This document shows positions 4,741 through 9,634 of a stretch of 9,634 nucleotides of DNA, piece after piece. The stretch is from the NCBI GenBank assembly GCA_018829485.1, contig JAHJTU010000024.1:1-9634 (forward strand), read 5' to 3'. The position numbers and the translations under genes are program-made. The notes beneath the pieces are model-generated. The model had not been told where the DNA came from. It made no database searches and worked only from the letters and a program-made list of their open reading frames with translations. This DNA comes from Nanobdellota archaeon (GTDB taxonomy: Archaea; Nanobdellota; Nanobdellia; Pacearchaeales; UBA12030). Within the stretch, counting starts at the first letter, position 1, and each line of letters starts with the position of its first letter.

Positions 4741-7700
4741 TTAAGAAACAGGTGAAGGTTCTATTGCTCTTGATATCTCATTACCATAAATATCTTGGCA
4801 TTTTACATAAACTGCTTTATATTCTGGGATTGTGACTGAATGTTCTATTGAATTTTCACCAAATAATTCTGCAGTTTCATCTGTGAATGCAAATGTACTT
4901 TTGCTGCTGTATTTGCATGTTGTAGTTTCATCTGTTACAATTACAAGATTTCCTGATGAAGTATAAACTCTTGTTATTATTGGTATTGTTGTATCTACAT
5001 TAACCACAATTGCTGTTTGTTTTTTTGCTGAATTACCCTGAGGATCTTGGCATCTTACATAAATTGTTTTACTTTCTTTCAAGTTTACTTTTGTTGTATG
5101 TGATGTGCTTCCTGTTGTTGTAAATATTTTTTCATTTGTTCCACCAGTAAGACTATACATGCAAATTGCAGTTCCATCATTTGAACCTTCTGCTGTTGTA
5201 ACTTGTAATTCAATATCAATTCCATTCTTGCCTGTTGTAAATGTTGTATTAACTGGTAATACAGATGTAATCACAAGTTCTTTTCCAACATTTAAAGTAT
5301 AAACATAACTTTGAGTATTTACATTTCTTTCACTTTCAGGGAATAATGGTTTATCTTTGCATCTGAAATAATACTTATTCTCTTTGTTTTCTATAAATCC
5401 TGAAAGTGTTGTTGTGCATAGCCATTCTCCATTTTGCATTTGCTCTGGCTGTATTGCACATTTAAATTGATTAATCATATCTTCATAACTTGTATCTTGT
5501 GTGCTCCATCTACATTCTGCTGGCTCATTTACAAATGCTTTTACTTGTTGATTAATTTGTGTTGCTGGAACAAAACTTCCTGATACTGGCTCTACTCTAT
5601 TTATTCTTGCAGGTGTTAAATCAGGTCCAGTATCAACACAAAAGTCTAAAACAAAATCAGTTACTGCAGTATTTCCAATAACATCTCTACATCTTATATA
5701 ATACTTGTAAGCTCTTCCTGGTTCAACTGTAATATTTGCTTCTGTAATTCCTCCTGTTAATATATTACTTTTATGATTAAGTTTGAATAATCCTGAACCA
5801 AATATAGCTAACATATCTTCATAATTGTTAGATTGAATATCATAATTACATTTTGCAGCTTCGCTTGTTGTTAATGTTAAATCAAAACTCTGGAATGCAT
5901 CCAAACAACTTCCATCTGCTTTTGTTATTTTAGCATTTCTTCCTTCTACAAATTGAGAAACTTCATATTTTGAAACACTTACATTAGCAATATATGGCTT
6001 TGTAACATCATTTGATTCAACTGAAACACATGCATCATCTATATATTCACATGTTGTTCCTAAGCTTAAACATCTATATTCTGAGCATGGTCTTAAATCA
6101 TCTTGATTACATAATTCACAGTTACTTCCACCTTGCGGAGGTAATGTGGGCATGCACCTGAATTCAATTGTTTTTATTTCTTTAACTTTTTTCTTTGTAA
6201 GGAAATTAAGTAATAATACAACAACAGTAGCAATTCCAGCTCCAACTGCACCTGCAATAAATCCACCAACACCAATAATTAAAGCATCTCTATCTTTTGC
6301 TCCAAAAACTTTTGCAAGCATCATAAAAGTTGTAGCTGATAAGAACCTATCTTGTAATGTTTCAGGTTCAATAATTGGCTTTAATGCATCTTTTATTCTT
6401 GATATTGTTCCACCTTGACCACCTGCTCCTGCTTCAAATGGTTTTAAGTCTTGTACATTAACATCAGTTTGCACTAACTTTCCCCCACTTTCAATATAAA
6501 AAGCTCCACTGCCACCAACTTCACCAATATACTTATATTTATTTCCACTTGAATCTACCCATTCACTAATTTCTAAGTTTCCCATAACATTTCCTAATTC
6601 ATCTTTAGATGTTGCAGGAATAAGATTTTCTGCAGCTTTCCCAGCCTCACTAATAAGCTTCATAGAACCAACATTAAACAAAGTTGCAGTAAAAGCATTA
6701 CCAGCAGTGTCAAAAAAGTCTGTTCCTGTTGAAGGAGCATATGTATTACCTTGTTTATCAACTGCTGCTCTTTTTACTACTTTTCCTTCTTTTTTGTAAG
6801 TAATAAATTCTTTAACATCAACATATTCATCTCCGACTTTTATTTTCCAATACATCTCTGGGTTTGTCTCTTTTGTTTTTTTATCAATACTATCATATTC
6901 TGTATAAGTAGTATAATCTGGTCCAGGACCACCAAATTCTGTATCAGAAATAAATCCATTAATCTCTTTCAAAATATTTCCAAGAATGCTTACAGCACCT
7001 CCTCCGAAGAATGTGGATTTTTTTAATGGAAGAATTTCCATTTGTAAACTATTAAGATATGCACTGTTCAATTTTATATTCAGTGCAGTTTTTCTCCAAT
7101 CTTCTACACTTTGCTCATCATCAATTTGATCTCCTTTGAAAATAGAATAACCATCTTGTGTAGGCTCATTCATAAGATTAACACTTGCACCACAATCACC
7201 AATTGCCATGCATCTATCATTCATTGCATTCTGCCATTCAGATGTTAAACATTCTGGATTATCTTCTTCTGTTCCCCCCAAAATTGCTTTTTTCTTTACA
7301 TAAGTACAAGTAAAACTTGCTTGATTACATAGTGCAGTTTCTGTTGTTGCAGCATTTTCTTCTGCTTGCTCTTCTGTTGCATTTCTAGAAATCAAACTTG
7401 CTAAATTAAATCCAGGAGGTGTTTTTGGCAAGCACAAAAATCCTTGAAGTCCATATTCTTCACCCTCTTTTACATCTTCTTCATCTATAATCTTAAATCC
7501 TTCATATGCAGTAGTTCCTTTTTTTGGTTGATACCAGAAACAACTTTGTGTGCTTGTGCCTTCACAATCTTCTTTTGTTTCTTGTGTTAAACATGTTTTC
7601 CAATTATTAGGTTGGCATGCAGCTTCAGTAATTCCACCATACAATGTTGTTTCCACTTCTCTGCAAACCTCTTGTCTTTCATCTGCACAAGGAGTAACTA

Positions 7701-8406
7701 TTTGTTCTCCATTAATACATGTCAATTTCCAAAATCTTCCACCCAATGGAGCTTTCCCATTTATACCAGTATAATCTCTAACACACCATTCTTCACCATG
7801 TTGTCTTGTTCCTCTTACTCCATTATTTTCTAAAGTATTAGTACAATCAGCTATTCCAACTTCTTCTGTTCCTCCAGCTGTTCCTGTAATTTCAGTAGAT
7901 TCAGGTTGTGCAGCTGAACAAGATAATTCACTTTCAATTCCTTCAACAGAACTTATTTGCTCTTCAGGAATTCCATATTGTACTGCTAATTGTCTTGCTC
8001 TCTCACTTGTTGTAAAAACATATTGATTTCCAATTATATAACATGCTTTTTGTGCTGATTCAATTTCTGGACATGGAGTTGTTTCAAAACTACCATCACA
8101 TGAAAATTTTGGAACATTATCATTACAAACACCATTTTTAGTGCAACTTCCAAAAACACAAGAATCTAAAACATTATCTTCACATCTTCCAAGAGCATAT
8201 GCTGAATTTCTATCCCATAATTCTAAATTAGATGTTGTCTGGCAAGTAGCTCCACTATCAAATTTTTGAATACAATAAACTTGGCTTGTTGTTTCTTCCT
8301 GAGCTTCTGCTGTTGAAATAGATAAAGGAACAATAATTGATAATGATACCATTAAGATAATCTGGAATAATGCAATTCCCTTCACATTCTCTTTTTTATT
8401 TTTCAT
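4741..8406 (-). CDS. Giant cysteine-rich secreted surface protein with Ig-like repeats, 1221 aa
   Basis: This is a predicted cell-surface protein. Residues 1-35 are a Sec signal peptide (basic start, hydrophobic core, cut after AEA). Residues 45-410 are cysteine-rich, including GGRFWKLTCINGE...PCADERQEVC (222-248), a block I recognise from other DPANN surface proteins. Residues 411-690 are poor in cysteine and Gly/Thr-rich. Residues 708-736 form a long Gly/Val hydrophobic segment followed by KKKVKEIK. Next is a dense cysteine block (751-793; CELC, PCSEYRC, TCEYIDDAC). From about 800 to the end are beta-rich Ig-like units, each pairing a Cys after an acidic turn with a closing Y-x-R/K-C-x-D-x-x-GN motif. 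It lies 7 bases after the 264-aa prepilin-like gene, so the two are probably co-transcribed. Its size and build suggest an adhesin or filament-associated protein. No catalytic motif was found. Confidence 0.8.
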   Translation of the reverse strand: MKNKKENVKGIALFQIILMVSLSIIVPLSISTAEAQEETTSQVYCIQKFDSGATCQTTSNLELWDRNSAYALGRCEDNVLDSCVFGSCTKNGVCNDNVPKFSCDGSFETTPCPEIESAQKACYIIGNQYVFTTSERARQLAVQYGIPEEQISSVEGIESELSCSAAQPESTEITGTAGGTEEVGIADCTNTLENNGVRGTRQHGEEWCVRDYTGINGKAPLGGRFWKLTCINGEQIVTPCADERQEVCREVETTLYGGITEAACQPNNWKTCLTQETKEDCEGTSTQSCFWYQPKKGTTAYEGFKIIDEEDVKEGEEYGLQGFLCLPKTPPGFNLASLISRNATEEQAEENAATTETALCNQASFTCTYVKKKAILGGTEEDNPECLTSEWQNAMNDRCMAIGDCGASVNLMNEPTQDGYSIFKGDQIDDEQSVEDWRKTALNIKLNSAYLNSLQMEILPLKKSTFFGGGAVSILGNILKEINGFISDTEFGGPGPDYTTYTEYDSIDKKTKETNPEMYWKIKVGDEYVDVKEFITYKKEGKVVKRAAVDKQGNTYAPSTGTDFFDTAGNAFTATLFNVGSMKLISEAGKAAENLIPATSKDELGNVMGNLEISEWVDSSGNKYKYIGEVGGSGAFYIESGGKLVQTDVNVQDLKPFEAGAGGQGGTISRIKDALKPIIEPETLQDRFLSATTFMMLAKVFGAKDRDALIIGVGGFIAGAVGAGIATVVVLLLNFLTKKKVKEIKTIEFRCMPTLPPQGGSNCELCNQDDLRPCSEYRCLSLGTTCEYIDDACVSVESNDVTKPYIANVSVSKYEVSQFVEGRNAKITKADGSCLDAFQSFDLTLTTSEAAKCNYDIQSNNYEDMLAIFGSGLFKLNHKSNILTGGITEANITVEPGRAYKYYIRCRDVIGNTAVTDFVLDFCVDTGPDLTPARINRVEPVSGSFVPATQINQQVKAFVNEPAECRWSTQDTSYEDMINQFKCAIQPEQMQNGEWLCTTTLSGFIENKENKYYFRCKDKPLFPESERNVNTQSYVYTLNVGKELVITSVLPVNTTFTTGKNGIDIELQVTTAEGSNDGTAICMYSLTGGTNEKIFTTTGSTSHTTKVNLKESKTIYVRCQDPQGNSAKKQTAIVVNVDTTIPIITRVYTSSGNLVIVTDETTTCKYSSKSTFAFTDETAELFGENSIEHSVTIPEYKAVYVKCQDIYGNEISRAIEPSPVS
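4780..5862 (-). repeat. Four diverged Ig-like/FN3-like protein repeats in the 1221-aa protein
   Basis: Four units share one pattern: a first Cys (KCNYDIQ, ECRWSTQ, ICMYSLT, TCKYSSK), an intervening strand or YEDM..F segment, then a closing motif (YYIRCRDVIGN, YYFRCKDKP, IYVRCQDPQGN, VYVKCQDIYGN). They fall near residues 849-911, 960-1018, 1079-1125 and 1159-1209. The first two keep the YEDM element, the third is shortened, and the fourth has a related FTDETAELF segment. Each probably has one internal disulfide. The DNA has diverged too far for recent duplication. Confidence 0.7.
6199..6285 (-). other. Internal membrane segment of the 1221-aa protein
   Basis: Residues 708-736 contain no charged residue and are rich in Gly, Ala, Val, Ile and Leu, enough for one long membrane helix. 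The segment ends against KKKVKEIK. A weaker hydrophobic stretch, FLSATTFMMLAKVFGA (688-703), precedes it and might form a hairpin with it. Confidence 0.65.
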
Positions 8407-8413
8407 TTTTTAA

Positions 8414-9208
8414 TTAGCTGAAAAACTCATCCACACAACTTCTTGTAGCAAATCTAAATTCTTCCTGTCCTTTTTTTAATGAATAAATTCTTGCAAAATA
8501 AATATTTCTTGCATTTCCTTCTTCAGACACTAAAATACCTCTTGTCATAGCTATACTTAATTTATCAACATTAGAAAATTCTGTATCACAGTTTGCTTTT
8601 TCATTTACTATATTATTTGTAACTTCAACAAAATCCCATAAATTTGAATTAATAGGAACATCAAACTTTTCAAAACTTGATTTATCATCTCCTTTTGCAA
8701 ATTCAATTGCTTGTATGTATGAAACATCAACTCTTCCATCTTTTATTTCAACTTCTGCATTTGGTTCTTCTGATGAAGTAACTGCAAAACCATTTTTCTC
8801 AGCAGATGTTATTATTTTATTAATACAGCTTGGTGTTCTAGTTTCAATCACACTTCCAAGTTTTTCTTCTAATTGAGTTTCATCATGCCAAATTACTTCT
8901 TTTTGATTAACACATACTCCTGGAACTCCAGTATAGCAAAGATATGTGTATGAATCATCTTTAAATGTAACAGAATTAAGTTCATTCTCAGTATCACCGC
9001 CAGCAAGACTTAATATTGTAATAGCATTCCTTGCATTAACCCTTACACATTCTTTAATGCTATTTTCAAATTGCAATGAACTGCTTGCAATTCCTGCTTG
9101 TGGTAATGGAATTAACTGATTTCTTACGAGAAATACTACAACAACAAGTGCAATAATAAGTATTGCAATTACTATAAATATAGTTATTTGTCCTCTTTTC
9201 TGAACCAT
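8414..9208 (-). CDS. Prepilin-like membrane protein, 264 aa
   Basis: The start MVQKRGQITIFIVIAILIIA shows K4-R5-G6 followed by Q7, the archaeal class III signal pattern, with a hydrophobic helix at about 8-28 directly after the cut site. The ectodomain contains FENSIKECVRVNARNAITIL (47-66), a helix typical of a family starting KRGQITIF that I recognise from DPANN genomes, then mixed alpha/beta sequence. Cysteines are at 54, 91, 99, 128, 207 and 258. The glutamate usual at position 5 of mature type IV pilins is missing, so filament packing may differ or the protein may stay in the membrane. The gene lies 68 bases after pcn and 7 bases before the giant surface protein gene. A TATA-like box at 9239-9247 suggests that it opens the surface operon. 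Confidence 0.8.
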   Translation of the reverse strand: MVQKRGQITIFIVIAILIIALVVVVFLVRNQLIPLPQAGIASSSLQFENSIKECVRVNARNAITILSLAGGDTENELNSVTFKDDSYTYLCYTGVPGVCVNQKEVIWHDETQLEEKLGSVIETRTPSCINKIITSAEKNGFAVTSSEEPNAEVEIKDGRVDVSYIQAIEFAKGDDKSSFEKFDVPINSNLWDFVEVTNNIVNEKANCDTEFSNVDKLSIAMTRGILVSEEGNARNIYFARIYSLKKGQEEFRFATRSCVDEFFS

Positions 9209-9238
9209 TCTTTTCCTATAAAATCTAATAAATTCTAT

Positions 9239-9247
9239 ATTTAAATA
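9239..9247 (-). promoter_or_regulatory. Candidate TATA box for the surface operon
   Basis: Minus-strand TATTTAAAT (9247-9239) is centred about 35 bases before the ATG at 9208. It predicts a transcript with a leader of roughly ten bases. It lies in the 68-base gap after the pcn stop codon. A second AT-rich stretch near 9225-9237 has leaderless spacing and is an alternative. Confidence 0.45.
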
Positions 9248-9276
9248 ACTTATGATAATACTGCAATATAACCTAA

Positions 9277-9634
9277 TTAGTCTGTCTCACTTCTTGGAGC
9301 AAGTATAAAGCTTAATTCTGCTTTTTCTGGTGTTGTGTAATGCAATTTCAAAGGATAGTCATTAGAAAACTTTACTTTAACTTCATCTGCAATTTTAGCT
9401 GCTTTAACCATCTTCTGCAAATAATCAATCCCATATCTTGAATTAATGTTTTCAGGATAAATTTCATGTAATAATTTAACAGATGCAGAATGTAATGAAC
9501 TTCTTGCATCTAAAATAAATCCTTTTTCACTTAATTTAAATAAAATACTATCAGCAACAACACCGCAATCTTCTACTGCTTCCTGGAATTTGCTTGCATC
9601 AAGTTTCAAATTAGCAGAGAATTTTAATTCAGGC
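9277..9634 (-). CDS. pcn: DNA sliding clamp PCNA, C-terminal part (start beyond right edge)
   Basis: The last 119 residues of PCNA are visible, in a frame open to the window edge; family length is about 245. PCNA encircles DNA as a trimer and tethers polymerase, ligase, FEN1 and other PIP-box proteins. Diagnostic features are DASKFQEAVEDCGVVADSI, corresponding to the start of the second domain's later strands, the helix YLQKMVKAAKIADEVKVKF, a Y-P-L-K-L-H-Y strand, and the ending LSFILAPRSETD. The LAPR near the C-terminus is part of the PIP-box binding surface. A TTG codon at 9609 could be mistaken for a start, but the reading frame continues upstream as PELKFSAN, as expected inside the protein. 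It lies upstream of, and on the same strand as, the surface operon, and is probably transcribed separately. Confidence 0.93.
   Translation of the reverse strand, partial: PELKFSANLKLDASKFQEAVEDCGVVADSILFKLSEKGFILDARSSLHSASVKLLHEIYPENINSRYGIDYLQKMVKAAKIADEVKVKFSNDYPLKLHYTTPEKAELSFILAPRSETD

Noticed and set aside
6146..7833. Plus-strand open frames antisense to the 1221-aa gene
   Set aside because: They are short, have no promoter or known motif, and arise from the codon bias of the well-supported minus-strand gene.
9607..9609. TTG at 9609 as a start codon for a 110-aa protein
   Set aside because: The frame stays open to the window edge and encodes PELKFSAN before it, fitting the interior of PCNA; the codon is an internal Leu.

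Overview
The window comes from an AT-rich archaeon, most likely a small-genome DPANN lineage of the Pacearchaeota/Woesearchaeota type. Four things point there. The right edge holds the C-terminal half of an archaeal PCNA sliding clamp ending in the LAPR motif. The left edge holds the N-terminus of an archaeal S-layer protein. Promoters are BRE/TATA-like, and several seem to give leaderless transcripts. Five proteins begin with a short basic stretch, then G/A followed by Q or E, then one hydrophobic helix, which is the archaeal prepilin-like (class III) signal layout. The lineage is an inference; no rRNA or other taxonomic marker is present.

Layout, left to right. 1-240 (minus) is the start of the S-layer gene. 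241-537 is a divergent regulatory region with S-layer promoter elements, a doubled Shine-Dalgarno-like motif, inverted repeats, a 19-bp direct repeat and the promoter of the next gene. 538-945 (plus) is a 135-aa winged-helix regulator with an arginine-rich N-terminus; its start is set by a TATA box about 25 bases upstream. Everything from 987 to the right edge is on the minus strand.

The minus-strand block, read in transcription order, is: pcn (partial); a 264-aa prepilin-like protein; a 1221-aa cysteine-rich secreted surface protein with Ig-like repeats; three more prepilin-like proteins (171, 321 and 180 aa); a HEPN protein and an HTH-MNT nucleotidyltransferase; and a last prepilin-like protein (153 aa) whose start codon overlaps the MNT stop codon.

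The surface genes read as one functional unit: several divergent, cysteine-containing prepilin-like proteins encoded with one giant secreted protein. By analogy with bacterial minor-pilin/PilY1 operons, this could be a tip complex or adhesin assembly, possibly for contact with a host cell. That is a hypothesis. No assembly ATPase, platform protein or prepilin peptidase lies in the window. The HEPN-MNT pair looks like a toxin-antitoxin module that sits inside the surface cluster, carries its own promoter and is translationally coupled to the last prepilin-like gene.
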